A DNA stretch of 64,000 bases, taken from the NCBI RefSeq assembly GCF_015207655.1, contig NZ_JADEWN010000016.1, positions 1 through 64,000 of the forward strand. The letters run 5' to 3'. Below, piece by piece: positions 31,974 to 42,345 of this stretch; position 1 is the first letter of the stretch; the number at the start of each line of letters is the position of its first letter. Below the pieces are notes generated by a model. The model made no database searches. It was not told the origin of the DNA and saw nothing but the letters and a program-made list of their open reading frames with translations. Source of the DNA: Gloeocapsopsis crepidinum LEGE 06123. Its GTDB lineage: Bacteria; Cyanobacteriota; Cyanobacteriia; Cyanobacteriales; Chroococcidiopsidaceae. Both the position numbers and the translations under genes were made by a program.

Positions 31974-32753
31974 TCATAACTCATAACTCTCCGTTCCCCT
32001 AATTTGTGAACCGTAGGTCTGAGAAAAGCGTGTCCTCTGACCTCTGACTTCTGACTTCTGACCCCTGCTATAAGTATCTGACTTACCTGGTATTAAAACG
32101 TTTCCTGCTTGATCGCTGATGCCAGCTTTTGCAACTCCATGAACCAGAATCTTACCGCCACTAATTGTTTTAGTATATTGCTCGTGGTGATGACCGTGGA
32201 ACACAGCTTTTACTCCTAGTGCCTCAGCAAGTTCGTCAAGTTCTTTAAAGCCGTAGCAATGGCATGAAGGCGCTTCATGAGTCACTAAAATATCTGCTTG
32301 TTGATTTGATAGCGCTTTGTAGTGTTGCCAAAAAATGCTGGCATGATGTTTGCGAGGAATACCACCCCGCCAGCGTTCGCCTTTACCACAAATTGATAGT
32401 AAGTGATGATGGCTAGGAAATCTCGGGGCAGCAGGAGGACGCCAGATTTTGGCACGAAATACACCGCCTAATCCAGCAACTCGCTGACCAGCAATTTTAA
32501 CAACACGACCGTGTAAATTACGATGCGCTAGCTGCGATGAAAACAAATGGTCGTACCAACAATCTTGATCTGCGTCGTGGTTACCGTGAATGAACCAAAC
32601 TTCGGTTTTATCCAAAATGGCAGCTAGTTCTTCCTCTAGCGATCGCGCTAAGTCAAAATCGCCTAGCAAAATAACTGCTTGCGGAGAATATGTTTTTACT
32701 GCCCGAAGCACGGGTCTGAAATCACCATGCGGATCTCCACCGAATAAAATCAT
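31974..32753 (-). CDS. Metallophosphoesterase
   Basis: 'ILFGGDPHGDF', 'VILLGDFD', 'VWFIHGNHDAD', 'FHGHHHEQY'. The C-terminal ~25 aa are encoded by repeat sequence. Confidence 0.92.
   Translation of the reverse strand: MILFGGDPHGDFRPVLRAVKTYSPQAVILLGDFDLARSLEEELAAILDKTEVWFIHGNHDADQDCWYDHLFSSQLAHRNLHGRVVKIAGQRVAGLGGVFRAKIWRPPAAPRFPSHHHLLSICGKGERWRGGIPRKHHASIFWQHYKALSNQQADILVTHEAPSCHCYGFKELDELAEALGVKAVFHGHHHEQYTKTISGGKILVHGVAKAGISDQAGNVLIPGKSDTYSRGQKSEVRGQRTRFSQTYGSQIRGTESYEL
32008..32062 (+). repeat. Dispersed 35 bp repeat copy 2 plus heptamer array (YTCTGAC)x4
   Basis: GAACCGTAGGTCTGAGAAAAGCGTGTCCTCTGACC, then ctctgac-ctctgac-ttctgac-ttctgac (32035-32062). Confidence 0.75.
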
Positions 32754-32937
32754 TAATTAAGTTGAAAATGCAACTCTTTATGATAATAAGGATCGCATAT
32801 CTAGAACCTATGTTCCTTACCCAAAAGACGGATCGACACTGAAACACAACTATCGATAGGAAAGAAATCAAGCAGTTGCTTTGCATTTGAAAAGGCAACA
32901 AATTGAAAATTGAGCCTTTCTCCTCAATGTTTTTCTT

Positions 32938-32972
32938 CCCCTCACTCCTTACCCCTCACCCCTCGCCCCTTC
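32938..32972. repeat. Heptanucleotide short tandem repeat (CCCCTCA)n
   Basis: ccctca-ctcctta-cccctca-cccctcg-cccct in an intergenic region. Confidence 0.7.
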
Positions 32973-33050
32973 TTTCGTAACTATTCTTAATACACTACGG
33001 CATAAAGCATTACACTTCATTGCAAAGTGAAAGATAATGTGAGATAGCGC

Positions 33051-33311
33051 GTGATAATTGCGGATGTGGATGAACCCGCACAGAATTTAGGAAAGGAGAA
33101 CCCCGTGGCAATGCAATCAAAGGAGCTAAAACAAAATTCGGTGCATGAAGATTTCAGTGAGTATGTAGCTCATCTTCAACTTCATATGACTTTACAAGCT
33201 CGGAATTTAGTTCCCACCCTCAAGCCAAAGGTAATTGATAGCCGCGAACAGTTACTCCATCAAACTCAAGCAACTGTTGAAAAGTTGATTTCTCGCCAGA
33301 GAATATTCTAG
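33051..33311 (+). CDS. Small hypothetical protein
   Basis: 86 aa ORF, followed by a terminator; start may be the GTG/ATG near 33105-33111 after AAAGGAG. Confidence 0.6.
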   Translation: MIIADVDEPAQNLGKENPVAMQSKELKQNSVHEDFSEYVAHLQLHMTLQARNLVPTLKPKVIDSREQLLHQTQATVEKLISRQRIF

Positions 33312-33383
33312 ATAGTACTGCGCTGCTGTCTAACACGAAAAGCAACCAGTTTCTAAAGATTATCAAATAAACATAATTCAGAA

Positions 33384-33420
33384 ACCTTGAAGCACGCAGA
33401 ACGCGCATCAAGGTTTTTAT
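33384..33420 (+). terminator. Rho-independent terminator
   Basis: ACCTTGA...TCAAGGT stem (33384-33390 / 33408-33414) followed by a T-rich tract. Confidence 0.7.
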
Positions 33421-33604
33421 TTAGGCTGAGAACTAATAAATTTTTGTGGCGGATAACTAGCAAAAATGTCTTAGAAAGCAGACATAGCAGGCATTTTGCT
33501 GTTTTCTGTTTGTATGGTTAAGAAATCCGTACTTAAGCTGAACAGCGATCGCTGAGCTTTTGCCGTTAAGATAATGGCAGCGAAACCTTTTAATTTCAGG
33601 CTGA

Positions 33605-34903
33605 ATGGCGGCCCGATCTAACATGACTTCCATGCCTCCCCAAAACCAAAGCCTAGTCATTAGACCAGTTCAATACCGAGACCTTGAGGGCATTGAACGG
33701 CTTAGTGCCGAGTCATTCGAGGTGGATCAATCAAGTCCTGCCGAAACGCCAGGGCGATCGCATCTAAGCTTACTGCGCCGCTGGTTTGGGTTAATCAAGT
33801 GTTTGAGCATCTTTCCCAATCCGCTACAGTACCGTTTCTGCATTTACGTAGCTGAGCAATACCGTCAGGTTCAAGGGATGATTCAAGTCACCCCTTTTAA
33901 TCGTACCCGCAGTACTTGGAAAGTTCAGCAAGTCGCGGTAGACACCAAAGCTCACACCCAAGGAATTGGTTCCCAACTTTTGCGTCACTGTTTTGAAGCG
34001 ATCGGTGAAGCTCGCACGTGGTTATTAGAAGTCAATATTAATAATAAAGATGCCTTGGCTCTCTATCGCCAAAATGGTTTCCAAACTTTGGCACAGTTGA
34101 CTTATTGGAAAATTAAGCCGAGCTTATTACAAGAATTAGCTGCTAGAGAACCAGATTTGCCAAACTTGCTGCCTGTCAGCAATGCTGATGCTCAGTTGCT
34201 CTACCAGTTAGATACTGCCTCAATGCCGCCTCTGGTTCGCCAAGTCTTTGACCGCGAAATTCATGATTTTAAGACTAGTCTTCTTGGTGCACTGATTGAA
34301 GGACTAAGACAATGGCGGAGTAGAACTGAAGTCGTCAGCGGCTATGTATTTGAACCACAGCGCAAAGCAGCAATTGGTTACTTTCAGCTGAAAATATGCC
34401 GTAAAAGCCAAAAACCACACGTTGCAACATTAACAGTACACCCTGCCTATACTTGGCTTTATCCTGAGCTACTATCTCAACTTGCACGAATCGTTCAAGA
34501 TTTACCACCACAATCTTTGCAACTAGCTTCTGCTGATTATCAACCAGAACGAGAGGAATACTTAGAGCAAATAGGTGCTGAGCGTGTAGAACATACACTT
34601 ATGATGTCGCGCTCAGTTTGGCACAAAATCCGCGAGTCTAAGTTTGCATCTTTAGAAGGCTTACAATGGCCTGAAGTGCTTCAAGGTCTGCAACCAGCAC
34701 GTAAACCTGTCCCAGGTGGTATGTCTTGGATACCACAAACTTCGTCTGCCCGCTCAAAGATAAAAATGAACTCGCAATACCAATTTGTGAATAAAGTAAG
34801 TTCTTCATCAGAATCATTACATCCGAGTAGTAGCACTGAAGAACATTCCTTGCAACAACATCACCTTGACAACGAAGGAGAAACAAAAAACACGAATGTC
34901 TAA
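33605..34903 (+). CDS. GNAT-family N-acetyltransferase
   Basis: 'LVIRPVQYRDLEGIERLSAESF', 'QQVAVDTKAHTQGIGSQLLRHCFEAI', 'LEVNINNKDALALYRQNGFQ'. Confidence 0.9.
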   Translation: MAARSNMTSMPPQNQSLVIRPVQYRDLEGIERLSAESFEVDQSSPAETPGRSHLSLLRRWFGLIKCLSIFPNPLQYRFCIYVAEQYRQVQGMIQVTPFNRTRSTWKVQQVAVDTKAHTQGIGSQLLRHCFEAIGEARTWLLEVNINNKDALALYRQNGFQTLAQLTYWKIKPSLLQELAAREPDLPNLLPVSNADAQLLYQLDTASMPPLVRQVFDREIHDFKTSLLGALIEGLRQWRSRTEVVSGYVFEPQRKAAIGYFQLKICRKSQKPHVATLTVHPAYTWLYPELLSQLARIVQDLPPQSLQLASADYQPEREEYLEQIGAERVEHTLMMSRSVWHKIRESKFASLEGLQWPEVLQGLQPARKPVPGGMSWIPQTSSARSKIKMNSQYQFVNKVSSSSESLHPSSSTEEHSLQQHHLDNEGETKNTNV

Positions 34904-35441
34904 AGCTACTCAGCAGCAAGCCACTGACACTCACGAAAATCCCAACAGTGTTGTTGTGAGTTCGCAACCGAAAAAGCAATCTTTTATTTCAGCTTTAGGC
35001 TTAGATATTGGTCGTAAGCGAATTGGTGTTGCTGGATGTGATGGCACAGGTTTGATTGCCTCAGGATTGACAACAATTGAGCGCAAATCTTTTGAGTTGG
35101 ATCTAGCACAACTCAAAAGATTTGCCAAAGAGCGTCATGTTCAAATATTGGTTGTTGGTTTACCATATTCTATGGATGGCTCTTTAGGTAAGCAAGCTCA
35201 AGAAATTCAAAAATTAGCGACGAGGTACGCTCAAGCTTTACAGTTGTCGCTAGAATATGTAGACGAACGACTCACTTCATTTCAAGCTGAGCAGCTACTG
35301 CACTCACAAAATATTTCGCCATCTCGGAACAAAGGACTTATTGATCGTAAAGCCGCTGCTTTGATACTGCAGCAATGGTTAGACGAACGTCGTGCTTCTT
35401 TAACAGCACAGAGAAAGTCTGAAAAGAAATTACCTTTTTAA
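34896..35441 (+). CDS. ruvX: Putative Holliday-junction resolvase RuvX (YqgF)
   Basis: 'ALGLDIGRKRIGVAGCDGTGLIASGL', 'ILVVGLPYSMDGSLGKQAQEIQ', 'YVDERLTSFQAEQLL'. ATG at 34896 overlaps the GNAT 3' end. Confidence 0.94.
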   Translation: MSKATQQQATDTHENPNSVVVSSQPKKQSFISALGLDIGRKRIGVAGCDGTGLIASGLTTIERKSFELDLAQLKRFAKERHVQILVVGLPYSMDGSLGKQAQEIQKLATRYAQALQLSLEYVDERLTSFQAEQLLHSQNISPSRNKGLIDRKAAALILQQWLDERRASLTAQRKSEKKLPF

Positions 35442-35629
35442 TTTTGTTTGATTCTGTTTGGAAAAAAGCCTGTAAATCTAGTAGTTGGTTGAGTGCACTA
35501 GCGTGATATTCTGAAAGCTAACCAACAGTGCCTAGAAAAAAGTTGCATTAGCAGGTTTTGTCTAGTATAGGTAAACTAATTTACCGACGATTTTCTTGTT
35601 AGATAAGTTGACGGTTCTTACTATCGACT

Positions 35630-36202
35630 ATGTTTCCATCCGAATTTTCTGAAGATAATGAGCAATCCCCTGCTAGCTCCGTCACGCTGACGGATGATAC
35701 AGGGCGTGAATTGAATTGTTATGTAGAGCGATCGCTTTATGTAGATAGTCAAGAATATCTATTACTGATCCCTGTAGATTCCGCAGTAGAAATTTTTGCT
35801 TGGCAGGGTGATGGCGATGAAGAAGAAGCTGTTCCTGTTGAAGATGAAGAAACTATTGAGAGCATCTTTAGCACAGCAGAAGCTGTCCTTGCTGAGCAGA
35901 ATTTAGTTCTGAAGCACAGTGCTTTTGCCTTGACAGTTGCTGGCGAGTTACCGCCTGTTGAAGAAACTGAGCTATTTACGCTGGAAATCGAAGAAAACGG
36001 AACAGAGTTAGAACCTGAACAATTGCAGCTATTAGCAAGTTTTTATCATGAAGAACAAGAGTACGCGATTTATACTCCTCTAGATCCGTTGCTGTTCTTC
36101 GCGAAAGCAAATGGTTCTGGTAAGCCAGAGTTGCTTTCTCCGGAAGAATTTCGTAAAGTACAACCACAGTTAGAAGAACAGCTATTTGACGAAATGGAAT
36201 AG
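35630..36202 (+). CDS. DUF3727/DUF1292-like protein
   Basis: 'SVTLTDDTGRELNCYVERSLYVDSQEYLLLIPVDSAVEIFAW', acidic; located between ruvX and mltG. Confidence 0.8.
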   Translation: MFPSEFSEDNEQSPASSVTLTDDTGRELNCYVERSLYVDSQEYLLLIPVDSAVEIFAWQGDGDEEEAVPVEDEETIESIFSTAEAVLAEQNLVLKHSAFALTVAGELPPVEETELFTLEIEENGTELEPEQLQLLASFYHEEQEYAIYTPLDPLLFFAKANGSGKPELLSPEEFRKVQPQLEEQLFDEME

Positions 36203-36272
36203 TGCATAGTTGACACGTAGGCACATAGCAAACGTTTTAAGCTGTTCGTAGCTACCAGCTCAATTAGCAAAG

Positions 36273-37355
36273 ATGGTGCAAAGAATATTCAAGTGGTCGC
36301 TTATTTTAGGTCTGCCAGTAGCATTAGGATTGAGCCTGTTGGCTGGCAAAAATTGGTGGAACTCTGTAAGTTCACCACCGCAGCTGATAGAAGCATCTGC
36401 TGTACCCGAAATAGCTGAAGCTAGGGTAGTACAGTTTCGCATTCCTCAAGGTACACCAACCCAGCAAATTGGACGCGATCTTGAAGCAGCAGGGTTAATT
36501 CGTTCAGCAAGGGCATGGGATTTATGGGCACGGTGGCTAAGATGGCAAAATCCCGATGGTGGATTTAAAGCAGGCACATATGCACTGTCATCAACGCAGC
36601 CATTAACAGCGATCGCAGAGAAAATTTGGCAAGGTAGAGTTGTCGAGCTAAGCTTTACAATTCCGGAAGGTTGGTCGATACAGCAGATGGCAACTTACTT
36701 TGAAACGCAGGGCTTCTTTCCTGCGGCAGATTTTATTGCGGTAGCTAGTACTGTTGACCGAAGTAAATACTCTTGGCTTCCTGCAGACTTACCTCATCTC
36801 GAAGGCTTTTTATACCCAGATACCTATAAACTAAATGGCGATCAAGTTACGCCGCAAGCAGTAGTTGATCAGATGCTGCAACGATTTGAGCAATTAGCAC
36901 TGCCAGTGTATGAGCAACACCGCAATCAAACACAGTTTGATATCCGCGAATGGGTTACTCTAGCAAGTATTGTTGAAAAAGAAGCCGTTGTAGCTGACGA
37001 ACGTCAACGCATTGCTGGAGTTTTTGTCCGGAGATTAGAAGAAGGACTGTCTTTAGGAGCAGATCCCACAGTAGAGTATGGTTTGGGTATCCGGCAAACT
37101 GCCGATCAACCTTTGACCCTTGCTCAAGTCAATACGCCTTCTCCTTACAATACATATATCAATGCAGGGCTACCACCAACTCCGATCGCTAGTCCTGGAA
37201 TTGCCAGTTTGCAAGCAACACTTGCTCCTGAAGAAACTCCTTATCTTTATTTTGTTGCTCGCTATGATGGCACTCATGTCTTTAGCCGCACTTTATCGGA
37301 ACACGAAGCAGCACAAGCAGCAATTCGCAGGCAACAGCAATCAAGAAGTCAATAA
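36273..37355 (+). CDS. mltG: Endolytic murein transglycosylase MltG (YceG-like)
   Basis: 'FTIPEGWSIQQMATYFE', 'LEGFLYPDTYKL', 'VTLASIVEKEAVVADERQRIAGVFVRRLEEGLSLGADPTVEYGLG', 'SPYNTYINAGLPPTPIASPG'. Confidence 0.96.
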   Translation: MVQRIFKWSLILGLPVALGLSLLAGKNWWNSVSSPPQLIEASAVPEIAEARVVQFRIPQGTPTQQIGRDLEAAGLIRSARAWDLWARWLRWQNPDGGFKAGTYALSSTQPLTAIAEKIWQGRVVELSFTIPEGWSIQQMATYFETQGFFPAADFIAVASTVDRSKYSWLPADLPHLEGFLYPDTYKLNGDQVTPQAVVDQMLQRFEQLALPVYEQHRNQTQFDIREWVTLASIVEKEAVVADERQRIAGVFVRRLEEGLSLGADPTVEYGLGIRQTADQPLTLAQVNTPSPYNTYINAGLPPTPIASPGIASLQATLAPEETPYLYFVARYDGTHVFSRTLSEHEAAQAAIRRQQQSRSQ

Positions 37356-37462
37356 TGCGCAAAATCAAGGGAAGATGGCTAAAAAAGATACTTTGCTTAC
37401 TGTAGCTGATTATTTTCTAAAGAAAGTATACTTGACTTCTTTATCTTCACCTTGAGCAGAAT

Positions 37463-37999
37463 ATGGATTGGAACAAACTATTACAGCCAGATCTCATTCT
37501 TGAAGGTTCTGTTCTGTGTTTAACACCTGATGTTCTGCAGCAGCATCAAATCAAAGGGCTAGTGTTAGACGTTGATGACACTCTTGTGCCTTTTAAAGTA
37601 ACGGAAGCATCTCCAGATTTGCAGCACTGGGTTACACAAACTAGAGAAGTTGCCCAAATGTGGTTAGTTAGCAACAACACTAGTAATACGCGCATTGGTA
37701 GTATTGCTCGTTCTTTGGATCTTCCTTATATCTATGGTGCAGTGAAACCTTCTCGCCGCAAATTAAGGCAGGCGCTAGCTGCTATGAATTTACCTGTTGA
37801 GCATGTTGCTATGGTGGGCGATCGCTTATTTACTGATGTGTTGGCAGGAAATCGCTTGGGAATGTTTACGATTTTAGTAGAACCATTTGTGACTCCTGGT
37901 GAAGCCGTTCGTTCTCATCCAATACGTAACTTTGAAGTATTGCTGTCACAGTTTATTGGCATGTCACTACCAACCAAAAAACAGCCGGTGAAAAAATAA
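37463..37999 (+). CDS. YqeG family HAD-IIIA phosphatase
   Basis: 'IKGLVLDVDDTLVPF', 'LVSNNTSNTRI', 'KPSRRKLRQAL', 'HVAMVGDRLFTDVLAGNRLGMFTILV'. Confidence 0.94.
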   Translation: MDWNKLLQPDLILEGSVLCLTPDVLQQHQIKGLVLDVDDTLVPFKVTEASPDLQHWVTQTREVAQMWLVSNNTSNTRIGSIARSLDLPYIYGAVKPSRRKLRQALAAMNLPVEHVAMVGDRLFTDVLAGNRLGMFTILVEPFVTPGEAVRSHPIRNFEVLLSQFIGMSLPTKKQPVKK

Positions 38000-38217
38000 G
38001 CTGCTTTCAAAAGAACAATCTTAAGAAAAAATTAAATTTCTGCAGTTAGCTGTCAATATCTGAAAATCTAGAAGATAGTTCAAAACGGGTCAGCCCCATA
38101 AAGACCTTGCCATAATACATATCTATATAATTATGTGGAGCGTCAGCCTTCAATGATATGAAGTTCTGGCGCTTTACAATTTATAATTAAAATACTCGAT
38201 CGAGCCTCTCTTCCTGA

Positions 38218-39321
38218 ATGCCACAAACATTGGTTGTCAAAATTGGCACTTCAAGTCTGACACAACCTGAAACAGGTCAACTAGCGCTTTCCACGATCGC
38301 TATGTTGGCAGAAGTTTTAACTCAATTGCGACGGCAAGGTCACAAAGTTGTTTTGGTATCATCTGGAGCAGTAGGAGTAGGTTGTGCGCGATTAGGTTTA
38401 GTCGAACGTCCACGAGCGATCGCAACAAGACAAGCAGTCGCCGCAGTTGGGCAAGGACGTTTAATCCGCGTATACGATGACTTATTTACAACTCTACAAC
38501 AACCAATAGCGCAGGTGCTATTAACCCGTAGTGACCTAATGGAACGGAGTCGCTATCTTAATGCCTATAACACTTTTCAGGAACTGCTGAGTTTAGGAGT
38601 CATTCCTATCGTTAACGAAAATGACACAGTTGCTGTCGAAGAACTCAAGTTTGGCGATAATGATACGCTGTCTGCGTTAGTTGGAAGTTTAATTGAAGCA
38701 GATTGGCTATTTTTACTAACAGATGTCGATCGGCTATATTCTGCCGACCCGCGTTTTGTACCAGACGCTAAACCAATTATTCTGGTTGAAAATATTACAC
38801 AGTTAGCTCATCTACAAGTAGGCGATCGCGGTTCGCAATGGGGCACAGGTGGTATGCTTACTAAAGTCTCAGCTGCAAGGATTGCTACTGCTGCGGGTGT
38901 TCGTACTGCAATTACTGATGGCAGATCTCCTCATAACATCAAACGAATTTTGCAAGGCGAACCGCTAGGGACACAATTTGAACCACAACTTCAACCAACG
39001 AATGCCCGCAAGCGCTGGATCGCCTATGGTTTAATTCCTTCTGGTAAGCTTTACCTAGATTCAGGCGCTCTTACAGCAATTTGTCAAGGTGGAAAGTCTT
39101 TACTAGCGGCAGGAATAAGTGCCGTTGAGGGAGAATTTGATAGCCAAGAAGCAGTGCAGCTATGCGATCAGTATGGTAATGAAGTTGCTAGAGGCGTTGT
39201 TAATTATAGTAGCAATGAACTCCAGCAAATCCGTGGGCGACACTCTAGAGAAATTGCCACAATTTTAGGATATGAAGGTGCAGAAACTGTGATCCATCGT
39301 GATAATCTTGTACTTATTTAG
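38218..39321 (+). CDS. proB: Glutamate 5-kinase (AAK and PUA domains)
   Basis: '[11 protein letters not shown]', '[18 protein letters not shown]', '[24 protein letters not shown]', C-terminal PUA '[17 protein letters not shown]'. Confidence 0.97.
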   Translation: MPQTLVVKIGTSSLTQPETGQLALSTIAMLAEVLTQLRRQGHKVVLVSSGAVGVGCARLGLVERPRAIATRQAVAAVGQGRLIRVYDDLFTTLQQPIAQVLLTRSDLMERSRYLNAYNTFQELLSLGVIPIVNENDTVAVEELKFGDNDTLSALVGSLIEADWLFLLTDVDRLYSADPRFVPDAKPIILVENITQLAHLQVGDRGSQWGTGGMLTKVSAARIATAAGVRTAITDGRSPHNIKRILQGEPLGTQFEPQLQPTNARKRWIAYGLIPSGKLYLDSGALTAICQGGKSLLAAGISAVEGEFDSQEAVQLCDQYGNEVARGVVNYSSNELQQIRGRHSREIATILGYEGAETVIHRDNLVLI

Positions 39322-39467
39322 ATTCTAAAATGAATATACTTCTTGCAAAAGTACTTAAACTGTCCTGTTGACCCCTTCACTTCATTCGAGGGTGAACTCC
39401 GCGAAACATCTTTTAAGATTCTGCACTTCACTGCATTTCGTTGGGAATGACATCACCGCTTTTCGAC

Positions 39468-40520
39468 TTATGCAAGAGGTTTAATGAATTGCGTGTTTAA
39501 AATTCGTTCAGGCGCAACAATCGCAAAACGCACGTTTAACCCTTTCATTGCTGAACTTATGTATGATAATAATGCGTAAATAAAGACAATAATACCAAGC
39601 ATTTCTAAAAATTCTTCAATACCTGCTATCATCGCATAGACCATACTTTGTTCGCCGTGAAGATCTGCATAGTATCCACCAACGGCTTCTACACCAAGTG
39701 CACCACTTATAAATATTGTGCCTGCTAACAAAATTAGTTGACGAGTCTTGCTTGGTAAATTTCTGAGAAACCGTCTAAAGACCAATAAGCACAGTAAGAC
39801 AAATATAGCGCCAGGAATTATCCAAGTATAATAAAGCAAACCGCCAGTATTGAGTTTAGAACGCAAAGGCTCTACTGTTCGCTCGTGAAGACTAATAATC
39901 TCATCAGTAGCAAGATAAAGAAAAATTATCGATAGTGCCATCCAGTAACGAACGAAGCGATCGCCTCTTACTTGCTTAGCATAAGCAATGATTGCTAATA
40001 AAATTGAACTAGTTAACAGTAGACTCGTTGCATAAAGTGTTGGAATATTGAATTCTCGATTTAAGTTAAAAAGTTCGGCAAGAAAATCTCTAGAAAAGTA
40101 ATCAGGTAGAAAGTACTCAGTAAATTGCCCTAATAAATGAGCACATAGAAGGGCAACTGCAATATAAAGGAGTATCCGAAAGGTTTTTTGAGGAAGAACA
40201 GAAATTTCTAATACTTGATGTGGTACATATACCTGTTTTTGTGCGTCTATTTGTTGTGGAATTTGATGATTTTGAATTACATCAAAGTTTTTCTGAGAAT
40301 TACGCTCTGGTAAAACAACTTTTTCAACTAGGTACTCAAGCGTTTGCCGTTTAACCCAACCTTGATTTACTAAGATTTCTCCTATGCGCTTTTTTTCTGA
40401 CTGCTGAGCCACAAGTGCTGCTTGCAATTGCTCTGAATTGATAAAACCGGCTTCAATGAGATATCTTCCCAGCAGTTTCTGCTGCTCGCTATTTTTCTTA
40501 ACCCTGCTCACTATTAGCAA
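39468..40520 (-). CDS. Integral membrane protein with N-terminal MshEN/GspE-N-like domain
   Basis: 'LLGRYLIEAGFINSEQLQAALVAQQSEKKRIGEILVNQGWVKRQTLEYLVEKV' GspE-N pattern, then multiple TM helices. Confidence 0.82.
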   Translation of the reverse strand: MLIVSRVKKNSEQQKLLGRYLIEAGFINSEQLQAALVAQQSEKKRIGEILVNQGWVKRQTLEYLVEKVVLPERNSQKNFDVIQNHQIPQQIDAQKQVYVPHQVLEISVLPQKTFRILLYIAVALLCAHLLGQFTEYFLPDYFSRDFLAELFNLNREFNIPTLYATSLLLTSSILLAIIAYAKQVRGDRFVRYWMALSIIFLYLATDEIISLHERTVEPLRSKLNTGGLLYYTWIIPGAIFVLLCLLVFRRFLRNLPSKTRQLILLAGTIFISGALGVEAVGGYYADLHGEQSMVYAMIAGIEEFLEMLGIIVFIYALLSYISSAMKGLNVRFAIVAPERILNTQFIKPLA

Positions 40521-41225
40521 TTCCTCATCCTAATGATTACGTTGCCACTGACTGTTACATGGCAACGCATTCTCTTTATCAAGAGCCTTTATAATATCAT
40601 TGGCTTAAGCTTTGGTTAAGAGTAGTTTAAGAAAAATTGTTCAAAGCAGGCTAAAAATAATATTTACTTAAAGATTGATGCACCTCGGCTCTTAAGTGTT
40701 ACTTTAGGTGAGAAAATATTGCTACTTGAGTAGATAGCCAACCTCAGCAAGTCATTTATCTACTTGAAACGATTCTGTAAGTAGCATTCCATAATCCAAC
40801 AGCTTTCCAACATTTCTACTCTATATACGTACTGAAATCGTCGTGGATTTAATATCAATTCAGTAGTAGAATCGAATAAAGGTTGGTTTAAATATTGCAA
40901 AATTGGAAATTTTGTAATTGTATACTTTAAATTCATAGCTAATTTTTTTTGGATGTATATGACAATAAGCAAATTTTATTGAGAATAAAGAACTCAAATA
41001 CAATTTGCTGCTGATTCAACAGTGCCATAACTCCAAATTATTTTTCCTGGTGAAGATTACTGAATATTAAAATGATTTTGAGCTTACATCTGTAATTTTG
41101 CGGTTGTAGATAAGCTTGAGTTGTGTTTTAAATAATTAGTTGAATAATAAAAATCAAAACTTTGCTGCTCTGGTAAGAAGTATCTTGAGAAAATAGGTGT
41201 AAGTCGTCAGTACAATTACTTTCTA

Positions 41226-41813
41226 CTAACGAAGTGCTACTTTTAAAAAAAAGCGAATATTGTCAAAACCTCGGTGTAAGCGGGCAGGCTGTTTGTATAG
41301 GCGTTCCATCAAAAGAACACCTTCAATCATCGCGAGTAGTTGTTCTGCTAGTTCATTAGGGTTAATATTTGGTTGGAGTTGAGTTTGTCCTGCTTGTAGC
41401 AATTGTGCGATCGCATTTTGCCATTCATCAAAAACCTGCACCAAATGTTCTTGAAAAGAGCTATCGTGTGCTACTAAATCTACGATCAAATTACCCAAGA
41501 GACAGCCTGCACAATTAGGATCGGTAAGATGCTTTTCTTCTAAGCGATCAATCATCCAAAAGAGGTTAGCGATCGGATCTTCAGAAGCATTCATTGCAGG
41601 GATGAGGATAGCAGCTTTAAGCTCATTCCATTTAAAGTCAATAAGCGCGTGAGCAAGTTCGTCTTTTGACTCAAAGTAGTTATAGAAACTACCAGAAGAC
41701 ACCTGACTTACTGCAAAAAGTTCCTTCAGTCCAGTTGATTGAATACCTTGGCGATGAATCAGTTCTCCCACGGAGGACAGTATGTCCTCACGAGTACGCT
41801 TGAGATTGACCAT
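41226..41813 (-). CDS. TetR/AcrR family regulator
   Basis: 'TREDILSSVGELIHRQGIQSTGLKELFAVSQVSSGSFYNYFESKDELAHALI' HTH; C-terminal 'CAGCLLGNLIVD'. Confidence 0.94.
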   Translation of the reverse strand: MVNLKRTREDILSSVGELIHRQGIQSTGLKELFAVSQVSSGSFYNYFESKDELAHALIDFKWNELKAAILIPAMNASEDPIANLFWMIDRLEEKHLTDPNCAGCLLGNLIVDLVAHDSSFQEHLVQVFDEWQNAIAQLLQAGQTQLQPNINPNELAEQLLAMIEGVLLMERLYKQPARLHRGFDNIRFFLKVALR

Positions 41814-41878
41814 AAATGTAAGTAGCCGCTATTCCACCATTTTCTATCTTATTTCTGTTATTTCTGTTACAGCAAATG

Positions 41879-42325
41879 TCACCACTTCTTATAAGGCAAA
41901 AATTTGCCATTCATAATCACTTTGACGCGATCGCCTTTGGGGTCTTCTTCTTTTTCCACCTCTAGCGTAAAATCAATAGCACTCATAATGCCATCACCAA
42001 ACTTTTCATGCACTACCTCTTTGATAGGCATTCCATAAACTTGCATAATTTCGTAGAAGCGATAAACCAGCGGATCAGTAGGTACGACTGGACCTAATCC
42101 CTTTGCTGGACAAGCTGTAAGTTCTGGCAATAAATCTTGACTGAGATTTAAGGCGTGTAGGATTTTACTTGCTTCATCTTCCGAAGCGCTAGCTTGACGG
42201 TAAAGCACTGTAGCAATCCAGACTTCGTCACGTCCAACAGCTTTTTCAAGATCGGCAAAGCTGATGCCTTTTGCTTGCTTTGCAGCTAGTAGTTTTTTGG
42301 TAATTTCAGGAATCTCAACTGACAT
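41879..42325 (-). CDS. cynS: Cyanate hydratase (cyanase)
   Basis: '[42 protein letters not shown]', '[36 protein letters not shown]'. Confidence 0.97.
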   Translation of the reverse strand: MSVEIPEITKKLLAAKQAKGISFADLEKAVGRDEVWIATVLYRQASASEDEASKILHALNLSQDLLPELTACPAKGLGPVVPTDPLVYRFYEIMQVYGMPIKEVVHEKFGDGIMSAIDFTLEVEKEEDPKGDRVKVIMNGKFLPYKKW

Positions 42326-42345
42326 TACTTACTCCTTGCATTTTA

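Noticed and set aside
40760-40972. 70 aa minus-strand ORF in an AT-rich gap
   Set aside because: Short and no motif; could be chance.
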